From: Geranomyces variabilis
Lineage: Eukaryota > Chytridiomycota > Chytridiomycetes > Spizellomycetales > Powellomycetaceae
DNA: 64,000 bases
Assembly: GCA_027603065.1 (NCBI GenBank)
Contig: JADGJP010000028.1
Location: forward strand, 1 to 64,000
Direction: 5' to 3'
In this document: piece after piece, positions 9,866 through 21,542 of the stretch
Layout of the letters: each line of letters starts with the position of its first letter
Position numbering within the stretch: position 1 is the stretch's first letter
Notes under the pieces: generated by a model
The model's database searches: none
What the model was told of the DNA's origin: nothing
What the model saw: the letters and a program-made list of their open reading frames with translations, nothing else
Made by a program: the position numbers and the translations under genes

Positions 9866-12800
9866 TCACTCATCGTTCTCCAGTATCCCAGTTGCCTTTA
9901 GCTTCATAGCACTTTCCTTCCCCTTCGGTGCACCTGCTGTGCTCTCCGTCTCTCTCTTTCCCGGTCCTCCTGTCTGCGACTCCCTTGGAGCACCAACATT
10001 GCCGCTTTCTCCAGCTTTGTCGGCCGCCGCCTCAATCGAACGCATGACATTCAACCACCGACTTGCGGCTGTCAAATCGGAAAACCGTAGCCGGATACGA
10101 TCTGCACCCGACGTCCCAAATGTTAAAATTGGAAGTGGGGCAGTAGAGTTGTTTCGCGTCATCAGCGGGGCCATGGAGGGTGCCTCTTCGTCAATTCGAT
10201 GAGCGGTGCTTTGTTGTTTGCCAGATTTCAAGTAAATCAAGCGCGGCGCTATCACGGCGTTCAATGTAAACGCCGATGCTGGTTTATCCTGCGGTAGAAC
10301 GACGGCAAAACATGTTAGCTCTGCTTTAGGTATCACCTGCTGCCACTTTTCCATCTCACCTTTTCTCTGATCAAGACAAAGTGGCGACCGCGCATATACT
10401 GCATCGGGCCCTTGGCAGCGACATATGCAGACACGACGGCCGCTCGCCACGGTTTTTCCTTTGTCCCGCTTGTCTGCCGCATCATGTCCACCTCTGTCTG
10501 CAGTTCAAAAAGCTCTTTGCTAGCAAGCGTGACATCGCTATCGACCCAAAAGGCCGTCGCGAGCTCCTTGTTTGGCGCAAAGCCTCCCCCACCACTTGCC
10601 GCGTCCCAGTCATCGGACGCTGCTTTAATCCAACCCAGATGAGTCGCCGCCTCTAACGCGGCCGGAACCGTCAGCGCCGCTTGAAGTGCAATCCCGAGGA
10701 CGAGACAAAGCTCGACCGACAAGATTGCTCGTGACTCGTATCCAATCGCGACTTTGTTGCCTGGGGTCGGCGTTAACGTCACGCCGAGGACAATGACGGA
10801 TATGACACCGCACACCATTGAGAGGCCTGCTGTCAGATATGCCTCACGTGAAGGATTGCGCTCCTTCTTTTTCATTGCCGCAAACTGGGTGGTCGAGTTT
10901 GTTGCTGGTATATGCTGGCGCACGCGCTCGCCTTGCTTAGCAGAGCGTGCGGCAACGAGGCAAACTATGCCGAGGAAGATGGCGAGGATGGCCGAGATCG
11001 GATACGAGACTGAAGCAGTGTCTAATTCGCATACACCGCGCGTCAGAGGCGCTTCCAATGATCGAAGCGTACGTTTGGCGGTCCAAATGGCAAGCAAGAC
11101 CTGTCAACATGTGAGAGTTCAGACGATGCGGCAAACGCGTTTGAGCGAACAAAGTCATCGACAATACCAGAACAGCTCCGTAGGAAGAGCCGATCAACCG
11201 CCATAGTCTGCCGGCGGGGACGTCCACATTTCGCATTTTGACGGAGGGGTCTTCCCACTGCATTCGCAGCGTCCAGCCTTTCGCTAGCAGTCCGACGGCC
11301 GGCGCGACCAGAGACAGCGTGGCTGCCCATGGTTGCAACGTGCACGTTCCGGGGGACGCGGGCAGTAACACAATAAGGGCGTACAGGCATCCAAAAAATA
11401 CGTTGGGCGCTGTTAGGGCAAAAAGCCACCGCAGCTCACTTGGCGAGGTGATTTTTGTCCCGCTGCGTAGCAGAACAGCACTCGAGAGCGCGAATACAAT
11501 GGCGGTGATGCAAGCGGTGATGATCAGAAGTATTGGAAGTCCGCTGCTGGTGATGCGGAGGCTCGACGGCACTTGAATCGAACATTAGTCGAGGAACGCG
11601 AAATTCATGAAGGAGCAAGTCTGGCCATACCTAGCACGGCATTCGACACCGGAACCCGCAAGGAAGATTCCCCGATCGAGTTTCCATTCAAAGCGACATC
11701 GATGTTCAGCGAACCGAGAGTCATTGGTATGAATGTACAGGTCACATACCCATCCGCCCACACTTTATCGACTGAGCCCCGGCGATTGAGCCCGGCGCCG
11801 CTGACCGTCACTGCCACGGCCGCCATGGCATCATCCTCGCTGACTGCGTTTCCCGACACGTCCAAAACCTTCACGGAAACAGTCATGTTGAAGCCGCGAT
11901 ACGCAGGACTGACCTCCACCGTCGATGTTTTCGTGTTTGGCGCGCCGGGATAAACAGTAACCGCCTGAGCACCCGACTCGAAAATGCTTTCTCCGTTGTA
12001 CACGACAAGCAGACGATAGGCGCCGGCCCGGGACAGGGCAAAGCTGATTGCATATGTGCCGTTCTTGTAGTCTACCACAGTTCCGATTGTCGCGCGTCCG
12101 ACCCAGTCGACCAAAAAGCCCGAGACAGCCTCACCGCCGTAATCAAGATCGGCGCCGCGGTGATCACGCAAAGTCAGCAAGTATGTTGTCTTTGACCCGT
12201 CGGCCAGCGGAGAGGTTGATGGCGGCGTTAACAGCGACTCAAGTGCGGCTCCGGTGTAATCGACCAACATCCACGCGTCCGTGTAGGAATGGTATGGGAA
12301 GCTGGAACCGTAGCCATACGAAAGATAGGGTGCAACGCTGATTGCTAACATTCGGTTAGGCACACTTGCGTCGTTCGCAATTGAGGCCTGGCGCCAGGTC
12401 AATGTTTGAAGTGAATAAAAATAGGTGTCGCTCCAGAACCAATACACGTAAGTTGGATCGCTATAAAGACCGCCAGATATTGCCACCACAGTTTCCCCGT
12501 CTACTTGCGCAATCTGACTCGTAGCGTGCACGCGTTGGGGGAACGAACTTTCCGTGTTGAGTTCGTACATCACGTTTTCAACTAAGTCGTAGGCAAACCC
12601 TGGCGTTTGCAAAAAGCACAACGGGCCGACGCCCTCAATCTCGTTCAAGCAAACCCGGTCTGCGTCGAACAGCATCCCGCCGAAGATAAGAATGACATCG
12701 CTGGTCTCGGGCGCCGCGGGAAAGCCGTCCAACGGCGTCACAGCGCGGCGAAGAGGGAAGTCCCGAAGTAGCTCCGCGTTGTGTCCCCAAAGTCCTGGAA

Positions 12801-13514
12801 GAGTCGCGCCGGCAGGATTAAGAGTTGCCCAGACGCCGGTGGTGAGTGATAGGGAATTGATGGTATTGACCGCAAAAACGTTGGTCTCGTTGGTTCCTTC
12901 AACTCCCCCCACTGTTATAAACTGATCTCCGTAAATAAACTAAAAAAGAAAAACGAGCATGAGCGAGGACAGCGCCCCTTCAAAATTTAGGTCCTAATTC
13001 TCACCGCTCGCGCAAACGCTAATGGCGGCGGGTCATTTGTGGTCGCCAAAGCCGTCCACGGGCCCATGCTTTGCCCGCTCATATTCATTGCATTTACAAC
13101 GCCACGCTGAGGGTCCTGCGTCACCACACCAGGCGTCATCCCTCCCCAGCGAACAATTGTGGTGCCGCCATCAGTGGTTGCAGCAGCCACGCCGCCCAGG
13201 GCAAGAGCAAACGGTGGACCCGCCGTCCACGTCCATATGGGTCCGCCGCTGGGGTCCATTGCACTCTCTACCATCCATGTCGTGTTGACGGCGATAACTT
13301 CCGATTCATTCGCCCAAAAGCTCCAAAAGGAACGGGCGCTGCTATCCAAGCCTCCGACTAAGATGGTTGCATTGATCGCGGAAAGGTAAACGTGGGCAGA
13401 GGCGTCGAGAGTGGACGGTGGCTGTTCACCACGTTGTTCGACAGAAATCCATCGCAAAAGGGCATGAGCCGGAAGCGCAGATAGCAAGAGGACAAGATGA
13501 AAGGGCCAAAGCAT
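9866..13514 (-). CDS. Kelch-filamin-class C GPCR with PH-like tail, 5 exons
   Basis: Exons 13514-13005, 12939-11631, 11571-11168, 11100-10360 and 10288-9866 join in phase to 1,128 codons. A signal peptide (MLWPFHLVLLLSALPAHA) leads into a kelch-type beta-propeller (repeated GG-hydrophobic turns such as AINATILVGG and DVILIFGG) with many N-glycosylation sites. Two filamin/Ig-like repeats follow (GTYAISFALSRAGAYRLLV; GYVTCTFIPMTLGSLNIDV). The seven-helix core starts at about residue 610 (GLPILLIITACITAIVFAL). TM3 with a leading Cys (CTLQPWAATLSLVAPAVGLL AKGWTLR) is the class C hallmark. The cytosolic tail ends in a PH-like stretch (IRLRFSDLTAASRWLNVMR). It should act as a surface receptor signalling through G proteins. 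It faces a paralogue across 186 bp. The ligand is unknown; the PH call is tentative. Confidence 0.85.
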
Positions 13515-13700
13515 TGCTTCTTCCTAGTACGTAGGGGAGACGGATGGGCCAAGGCGCAAAATAGTCAGCAAAACCTGACCCTTGGTAGGGGAAACGACTT
13601 CGGGAGCTGTCGGATGTTTTAGGTAAGCCTAACTCCGACGCTCTGGTGCCCTCATTTTTTCCACTTCCATCCCACAGGAAGCTAAAAAGACAAAAAAAAA
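13515..13700. promoter_or_regulatory. Shared 186-bp divergent promoter of two receptor genes
   Basis: Lies between the two start codons. A gtaagcctaac..ttccatcccacag pair (about 13624-13678) looks like a 5'UTR intron of the + gene. No clear TATA box. Confidence 0.5.
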
Positions 13701-16700
13701 ATGGTCTTACATCCTGTTTTGCTCGAGCTTTTGTTGATTTTCGGCCTAGTGAACGCAGTGCAAGGAGCTATTCAACCGATGCAAGTTGAGGGAAGGACGC
13801 TGCTATGTTACGCACTTACCGTAAAGTTCTGACCCATCTAATTTTATCAGATGGCGGTCAATTCCTACTGCTGCCGTGAGATTCACGGCGTGCTCTGTTA
13901 ATGACCCAAATCCTCTCAAAAACGCTGTGTGGATTGTCGGCGGAAGAGAAATTGACCAGTACGGCACAGATATCAATCACGGGCTTACGAAACTGTATCC
14001 TGCTACCGGAGTCACGGAAGAGGTTGAAGGCTTGCCAAATCGCGGAGGAGCAGCGTGCGCTGCGTATAACGATCTGCTCCTCATTTACGGCGGCTGTGAT
14101 AGCACTGAGCCTCAGGCGGATCATTTTCTTAACGATACGTTCATTTTCAACATGACGAGTGAGACGTGGATGCCGATCCCGGAAAGCGTCCAAACCTGGG
14201 ACTTGATGAATGGGGGAGTTTCGGTAGGTGGTGTACTATACATCCATTTGAAGGGGAAAATTTTTCTAAACAGAAATTACGGTTGTGAAAACAGTGGGCA
14301 ACCTCGCAAGTAGTGGGGAAGTGGTGGATTTTGACTGGCGGAATATCGAACATTGTCGAATATTGGTCATACTACGACATCCTTCCGCTTTACGCACTGG
14401 ACCTTGACGCATGGGAATGGTACGCCCCGCCCAACACCACGGAATTTGTGGACAAGATATACAACAAAGATGGCCTGGCTATTACGATTGACAACCCGGC
14501 GGAATTAGCGCGAGCAGACGGAGCGTCTTCTTGCGTGGTCGACGGCAACAAAATGTTAGTTTACATCGGATGGCAATGCTATGACATGTGAGTGTTTATG
14601 ATTTCTCCAGTAACTCTCAGTATTTAAGTTTGTAAAGTAACGAGCGCCGGATTTTACATCATAGACCGACTCTTGACTGTCCCAACCGCCCGGCTCAGCA
14701 AATTATTATTAATCCGACCACCGATCCTCAGCACTGGACCATAACACCAGTTTCAATAGTTGGAACAGCACCCAAAGTTGCGTATTCAACGACTACAGCA
14801 GTCCAGGGAGGCGAAGACGGCAGACCCTTGCTTTACTTGTTTGGCGGGCAGTATGTTAACGAATATAACGCGGTATTCGTGACCAACCAACTTTACGCAC
14901 TGAATACCACAAACATGGTGTGGGATGAAATTGTTGTTGAAAACGCGGCGCTAATATCACGAAGAGCAAGCTCTGTGGGGATGTACTACAACAATTCCTT
15001 CTACTTTCTCGGCGGGCATGGGTGGGACGGAGGCACACCTGAGCTGTGGCAACTACTGCCAGGGGGTGAGTCTTGTCGCTAGGTTGGGAAGAGTATCTCG
15101 GCAGCATCAAGTATTAACTGACAAAAAACTGCCCACAGCTGGAGCCGACATTGACCAAGCGGTGTTGTCTGGCGACTTATTGACAAAACCGGGGTTGGTC
15201 GGTATCCAAACGCAATTGTCATTTTCATTACACAACGTAGATGGCAGCGCCGTTACCTTGGGCGGAGCATACGTGACGGGCACGCTGATCCAAGAAAACG
15301 GCAGTAGCGGGATGGCCCTCGCAGTAACGGATTTGCAAAACGGAACCTACACCATTCCCATATTGCAATTCTCCAGCGGGGAGTTCTCGCTGGACATATA
15401 CTTGAACGGCGACCTCTATCGTGCGCCTGGCATACCGGTCAGCTTCCGACCTTCGGATCCGCAGCTGGCAAAAAGCGCGGTCATCGCCGGCGGCTCCGCA
15501 GCTGGGCTGTGGGAGGACGCAGGCGCGTTTGCGCTTAACCTGGTCGACGTGTACGGAAACTTGGTCACAAGCGATGACGCGGAAGGGCTGAAAGGACTGA
15601 GTGCAACGTTTGAAAGCGACGGGGTGGCACTTACTCCAAAATCAGTGGACGGCGCTCTGTATTTGACGTATGAGGGCCGAAAAGCAGGACAGGACTCCGT
15701 TAACGTTAAGCTTACTGGGGAGCATATCGCTGGGTCACCGTTCAAAATCAATGTTATTACCGCAAGTAAGGCAAACCTCACTTTGGACAGGGAAACAGCC
15801 GTGCATTGACTTACGCTTCCATTCTTCAAGAACAAATCAGTTACAGTGATCCTGCTATAGCGATGGCCACGGTTTTCAACATTTTTGGATGCTTGCTTGC
15901 CTTGCTCACGTTCCTTTGGATCTTGAAAGAACGCAATACTCACGCGCTCCGCCATGCGTCGCCTACCATTCTCGCCATCCTCGCACTGACTCACGCCGCA
16001 ATGTTTCTCGGGAACATTTTCGGTCCTACATTTGCCGCCGCTTCCTGTTACATTCGGGAATGGGCATTGTTCATCGGTGCAAATGTAGTCATGGCGCTTC
16101 TATTGGGCAAAACCGGGCGGCTTTATATTCTATTCATTGGACGGCCGATGCGAAAAATGAAAATCACGGACGGTCAGCTAATGAAGCTTGCCGGGATTTT
16201 GGTCGGAGTGGCCGCGGTAGGTGTTAGCCTCGTACCAGCCTTGATGCTAGATCTATTTCTCACACAGAATTCCTCAGATTTTGCTATCAGTTAAAAACGC
16301 CCTAATTTCTTGGACACTTGAGCGCAATGCGCTGGGAACCCACAATGAGGCATGGTCATGTCAGACCACCCCTCGGTACAGTGGTGAGGCCAACGCACCA
16401 GCTGTGATGGAAGTGGTGCTACTGGTCTGGGCCGCAGGATTGGGGACCGCGGTCCTGTATTTCGCATACCAGACGCGCGATTGCCTTAAGAAGTCTCAGG
16501 AGTGCCGCATTATTGTGGTGCAGTATCTGATCGTCGCTGCTACAGCCATTGCCTATGGCGGGGCCAGCGGCGCTACGAAGGACTTATCAGCGGTCAAGCA
16601 ATTCTACATTGAGGTGTGGCTGGTCTGGTAAGCGGCGCCACACTTTATCGGATTCGAAAAGAGAGCGTACTCATCTTTGTTCTCCTTCTCATAGCTTTGA

Positions 16701-17364
16701 CATATACGTGTCCCTCCTCGCAATCGTGGCGGTGAAGCTTACCAGCGTCCAGAACCTCTATGCCAAGGTCTGGAATGGGGCGACGTCGGCGCGAAGAAGT
16801 TCCACAGTTAGTTCAACTGGCGGCGCAACGGAAGATGTGGAAGTGACCGTATCAATGATTCCCGATGATAAAAGAATGTCCGCGATGGCTTTGCCAGCCG
16901 ACCGCAAAGGATCAGTGGCGCCATCAGCAGCCGATGTACTACTGAAAGCTTTAAGATGGCGAGATGAGGCCAGACTGCGTGGGACGGTCGCTTATCCATG
17001 CTCATTGCGCATTGCTTCGAGCACGCTGAGGTTGTTGCCGTGGCTGGCGCAATGGGATGTCGGGCTGCTGCTGATCAACGCCACTGAGGGCATGTGCGCG
17101 TTTGCCCCCGGAGTGTTTTCCGGAGTAAGTAATGCTTGTTCTCAAACCAGACTGCATGATGAATCTGACTGCCTTTCGGCACATTACTATGGGCACTTTT
17201 AGGCTTCCGCATCTACGGCCCTTGATTTGCGTCAAATTTCCGCAATCAACTGTCATGACAGGACCGTTAGGATTGAGACTCCGACGGTGGTTGCGCATGT
17301 CCGCCTCCCTTCTACCCAGCAACTTGAGGCTCTGAAGCTGCAGCTGCAGCCGCTAACCAAATAG
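13701..17364 (+). CDS. Kelch-filamin-class C GPCR paralogue, about 9 exons
   Basis: A signal peptide (MVLHPVLLELLLIFGLVNAV) at 13701 is followed by exons about 13851-14223, 14295-14587, 14665-15065, 15139-15765, 15831-16216, 16278-16627, 16695-17124 and 17203-17364; from 14295 on all phases agree. The kelch propeller shows NAVWIVGG, LLLIYGGC, KWWILTGG, LYLFGGQ and SFYFLGG. Filamin-like repeats follow (GTYTIPILQFSSGEFSLDIY; ending AGSPFKINV). The 7TM core has class C landmarks: TM3 CYIREWALFIGANVVMALLL then GKTGRLYILF, and after TM5 YQTRDCLKKSQECRIIV. The tail ends in a PH-like piece (VRIETPTVVAHVRLPSTQQ). It shares domain order and a 7TM-entry intron with the divergent neighbour, so the pair arose by inverted duplication. 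Oddity: I could not join the signal-peptide exon to the next one in phase with a normal GT-AG intron, so the 5' end may hold a sequencing slip or an unusual intron. Confidence 0.82.
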
Positions 17365-18028
17365 AACGAGCATAACTGAGACTTTCTGACGCGCTTAACA
17401 CCTCCAAGCTGCTTGCATACACGTTCGCATTTTTTCTTATATTAATACACTGTTTGCGCTGGCGGCAACGAAGATACGTGTGATGAGTCAGGATGACCTA
17501 TGTACTTTTCCATTTCCAGTTCTGATGACTTCGCACAGCCACCACACCCCACGCGTTTCTCGACCGAACGCGCACGGCCTGCTTCGCTCTCGGCATTGCA
17601 AGCAAATGGCTGTGGCCAGCGCGCCGCCCCCTTCGCAACCGATACGTGACCCACCAACTGGATGGATACCGCACCGCAAATGGAACAACGGCGGGATTCA
17701 TCCGCTCCTCGTCCGCCCGCCAGCAAACGTTGGCCATTGGGCACAGGCGCCCTTCGATGCCGTCGACGAACCGATCAGAAAAACAACAGAAATGAGACCA
17801 ATGGTTGCAAGAGATCTGGACGTCAGCAGTGTGAGACCCGTTTTCTGCGCCGTTGACGTCAAGACGAAGAGCGGCTATCTGCAGTTATGCTTACAGCGAA
17901 AATGCCTATTAGAGTGATCCTTGGACGACGAGCTTGAGCACGCCTGAGCAGATCAGCGCGTAAGCTACTTCATCCAGACGTTTTGCTACTCTTGTCTCAT
18001 AACCCACTCATCTCCCGTGTCTACCTTT
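17365..18028 (+). other. Intergenic with an uncertain 144-codon open frame (17483-17917)
   Basis: An ATG at 17483 opens a 144-codon frame (MSQDDLCTFPFPV..) on +, without recognisable domain and overlapped by open frames on the other strand. It could be a 5' part of the coiled-coil gene downstream, a small gene, or chance. AT-rich tcttatattaatacac at 17435-17450 may be the receptor gene's 3' end. Confidence 0.3.
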
Positions 18029-20300
18029 ATGTCTAGCGTCTTTCAGCAGCGCTCGCAAACTCCCAGCAGCAGCAAGAGCACTGTCAGGTTCCACTCGCAC
18101 GCCGACGCTCCCATCACATGCAACGACCTTGCGCCAATCCCGTCCCCTGTATCGTCGTCACCAGCTAGTGCCCGCAGCTCGTCGCGGCGTGATTTTGATT
18201 CTGGTGCAGATATCTCATCAGAGGCTATACTCCGAAAGGAATGCAAGAAGTTGCGAGAGGAATGCAGAACTTTGAGGCATACTCTCGATACATGTGTATC
18301 TCATGGAGGGCCAAGACATGGTGAGCATGGCTGAGAATGGGCAAGAAGCAAAGGTTTTGGCGCCAAATCGTTATTAACAACATTTCCAGCGGCTACAGCA
18401 GAATTATTGCATAACAGTTCCGGAACGCAGGCAAATGCGCGACCGGTGAGCAAGTTCGACCGACCTCAAGTCTGCACTGCTATCGCTGGCACGCAAACCT
18501 TGGTGCCACAAACAGCATCTCACAGCACTCAAGCCAGTCCACCTGAAGCCGCACCGCACGTTCAAATTGCAGCCGCAACCCAGACAGCGGATAGTCCACA
18601 CTCTCTAGCTGTCGAAAAAGATGCTCTTATTGTCATACAAGCTCGTCATGTCCGCGATCTGAACATGCAGATCACCAAGTTGAAAGACATTTTGGAGGCA
18701 GAGCGGACGCGGGCGGCAAAAGCGTGCGATATGCAGCGGGCAGAGCGACAAGCGGTTGCCAATCATGCAGCTGAAGTCGAAAATCGACTGGATGCTGAAA
18801 GGGACGCGGCAAAGAAGCTGTTGCGGGAAAAGGACCATCGGATAGCAGAGTGCGAGGATGAAGTCTTGCTGGCACATAAACGAGCGGTAGGCTTCGATAA
18901 CGACGCTTGAGTGTTAGGAAGAAAAAACTGATCCATCGTACAACAGAGAGAGGAACATGATGTTGTCACACGGCTGAATCAGGAAATAGCACACCTACGA
19001 TCCGAGCACGAAGCTGCTCGCGCTGCCGAAGCAGAGAATACTGCTTATCTCAAGTCTCTGCTGGAGAAGGTATGTCCATGGTAGTGCACGGTTTCGTATT
19101 CATTTCCGTGCGGAGACCTAATGCCAAGTGCTTAACTGTCAGATGGCTGTACCGGTTGTTGTATCGCCCAAACCGCCCACGCCCGCGCCCGCCCCGGAGC
19201 GACTGCTCCTGCAGTCAACGGGTACCGATACAGACGATCTTGTATCAAACACAATTCTCCATTCTCCTTGCGACGCTCAGATTAACGATCTTGAGGATCG
19301 GCTTCAGAACACAGTGACAGCGCTCAGTGCAGCGGAAGCCGCTCACCGGGTGACAATGCAGAGCTTGAAGGCTATGAGAACCACGTCAACGGCTCTGAAG
19401 ACCCAGCTTATAGAAACGGTTTGTGAGACGTCTCGGCTGCTTGCGCGGTTCCTGATGCATTCTGACGGTCCTTTCTTTCTGATAGCAAACTGCGCATGCA
19501 GACCTGACGACTTCGTACGAAACTCAAACAAAAGAACTGAAAAAAGCACAACACCTCCATTCCTCCCTTCGGACGCAGCTCTCCTCTCTCCAAACTCAGC
19601 TCATAGCTCAAAAAACATCTGCCGAGAGTGCCATTTCAACACTTCGCAGCGAGCTGACCAAATCCCACCGCGCAGAACTCAAACGCACGACAGAACTATG
19701 GGCCGGGCGCGTACGCGCCGCGCAAGAAGCTCCCAGCGACAAACCGACAGGTCATGAAAAGCCGAAACCCAGACTACAGGATCGTCCGACGCGCCACGCA
19801 CGCTTGATAACCGCTTTGGAACGGGCGGTGGCGGCATGGGTTTGGGCGGCAGCACATAAACCAAGAACGCAGAGACGAGCGCCAATTGCCATGCCGACGC
19901 ATCCACCCGCAATGATCAGGAAAATGGACCGAATCTCTCGCTCGGTATGGGTCAACAAAAGCTCCGTCATAGATGTTGCGAAGCACACCGTAGACTGAAA
20001 TGCAGCGTCCCACCTGCAAACGCCCACAGATTTTAAATGTTTCATTTCAAACAATCATCTCGCCACCTCCAATATCACCTGCAACGATTACGCCTGCTGC
20101 ACAACGAATAGCAGAAGAAAACGCCAAAGCTGCCGCTCTGTGCGTGCGCGACATGTGAGTTTATAAGCCTCATTCTCTTTTATCCATTTTCATCCCGCAG
20201 TCCATCTGATGTCTCCAGTAGATGCCAGAAACACGATTTCGAAACCGATCTGGTGAAATACTTGTGCGATTTGTGGGTGCGGCTCACTCATGACTTTTAA
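18029..20300 (+). CDS. Coiled-coil protein of unknown function, 7 exons
   Basis: Exons 18029-18320, 18390-18886, 18947-19069, 19143-19418, 19486-19944, 20030-20154 and 20201-20300 sum to 623 codons, all phases agreeing. The N-terminal 180 residues are Ser/Thr/Pro-rich with a short coil (ILRKECKKLREECRTL). From about 190 to 520 there are heptad-rich helices (KLKDILEAERTRAAKACDMQ; LREKDHRIAECEDEVLLA; LRTQLSSLQTQLIAQ). The tail is basic, with a short C-terminal motif (FETDLVKYLCDLWVRLTHDF). No catalytic domain is visible. It follows the receptor gene in the same direction but 664 bp away, so it is probably a separate transcript. A structural or scaffolding role would be a guess. An upstream extra exon is possible. 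Confidence 0.7.
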
Positions 20301-20475
20301 AGTTGAAATTAAATATTGTAACTCTAGAAAAGTTGGGCAGAAAACAAAGGGAAGAAGAAGAAAGCTACGCACTGTCTAAGGGGTCTAGCGTAGCGGGAAC
20401 ACGCAGAAAAATATACCGAATGGTGTGTGCAGTATCTACAGATAGCCTACAAAAGAACTCGTGGTCCGCTCTATC

Positions 20476-20866
20476 TCAAGAAGAAGCGACGGCAAAACTT
20501 CGGAAGCCAGAAAGTTCAGCCGCCACAGCCGCACTATAAGACCGGCGTGCAACACCGTTAACTGGTTGCCCCACAGGAATGGGAGCACCGATCGGGTTGC
20601 CCGCGTCGTCAATCGGGACCATTTCTAAGGGTGTGTTGAGCGGAACGGCGGCCTTGCGCTTTGTTGCGTCGTGGTGCTTGCTGTACACACGTTGCGACAT
20701 GAACGCCATGAACCCAACGGCAATGACGATTGCTAGCGTTGTCTTTGTCCTGATACGAACAGATATGAAAAAACAATGCGAAATGGTGCTCATGCTTGAG
20801 ACGACAACACGGCGGCCCTTACCAGAAAAGGACAGCACAGCACGTTCGGCGCGATTCGTAGCCCAT
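20476..20866 (-). CDS. Small single-pass membrane protein, 2 exons
   Basis: Exons 20866-20823 and 20749-20476 give 105 codons. After MGYESRRTCC a single membrane helix (TTLAIVIAVGFMAFM) leads to a basic turn (SQRVYSKHHDATKRK) and a soluble C-terminal half with PLEMVPIDDAGNPIGAPIP. Basic residues after the helix suggest the tail faces the cytosol or matrix. Size and layout resemble small organelle inner-membrane proteins, but I do not recognise the family. The 3' end meets the coiled-coil gene tail to tail. Confidence 0.6.
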
Positions 20867-21542
20867 TGTCCAGCAGTGGTTTTAGCGAGAAGAAGTAACG
20901 GATTTGACGAAGGCTGAGAGCGGAAAGCAAGGCGGGCCGGGGGGTGGTCTCAAAGAGTAAGAGCGCAATGAGAGAGCTTGCAGATGGCAGAGGAAAAGAT
21001 TTTCGCGAAAAAGGTGCCGCAGAGGGCGCCGCTGAGTTTCTCGCGCGAGGTGTTTCAATGATCTAGTAAGTCGCCGTCCCCCACCCCCCCGGGGGGGCAT
21101 GCAGGTCTATTACACAGTCAGTACACACCTTCTGTATCTCGGAGGGCGCCTTTCTTCGGAGTGCCGGGGGGTTGCAGCCGACCTTCAAGGCTCCAAGGAG
21201 ACAACAGGCGCGGGGGGGCCTTCCAGCAGGTGGTCGAAATGGCCCTCTGCCGCATATACTGGGTATGAGCACAAGTTGCCGCGGGACGTCGGCTATTTCT
21301 TTCCAGGTTGTCGTTTCCTCACGCGCTCGCCCTTTTCCGCCGGGCTCGTGCTTCTGTGTCCTCTGAGGCTGCAACGAACGCACTGAACATAACTCGACCT
21401 GCCCCCCACTGCCCGCTCCCGCATCGCATATAAAGGAAGGAGGGCAATGTCGTGCGTCCGGAGAGAACGTCCCAAGTGACAGGCTTATTCTCGACAGACC
21501 TCTTATATCGACCACAAACCTCTTACTTTGACGAGCTCTGAA
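20867..21542. promoter_or_regulatory. Divergent intergenic region, small membrane gene / P450
   Basis: Contains a C7/G7 palindromic block at 21084-21097 next to gcatgc, and a TATA-like catataaagg at 21428, about 115 bp before the P450 start on +, suiting its promoter. No coding region. Confidence 0.5.

Noticed and set aside
19752-20054. Minus strand frame with a hydrophobic stretch
   Set aside because: Lies antisense to the coiled-coil gene, whose seven exons join in phase with canonical splice sites.
20303-20539. + strand open frame
   Set aside because: Overlaps the better-supported minus strand small membrane protein, which has a signal/TM pattern and a clean splice.
21084-21097. C7G7 palindrome as a terminator or hairpin RNA
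   Set aside because: Simple homopolymer pair without a stem-loop context; no evidence of function.
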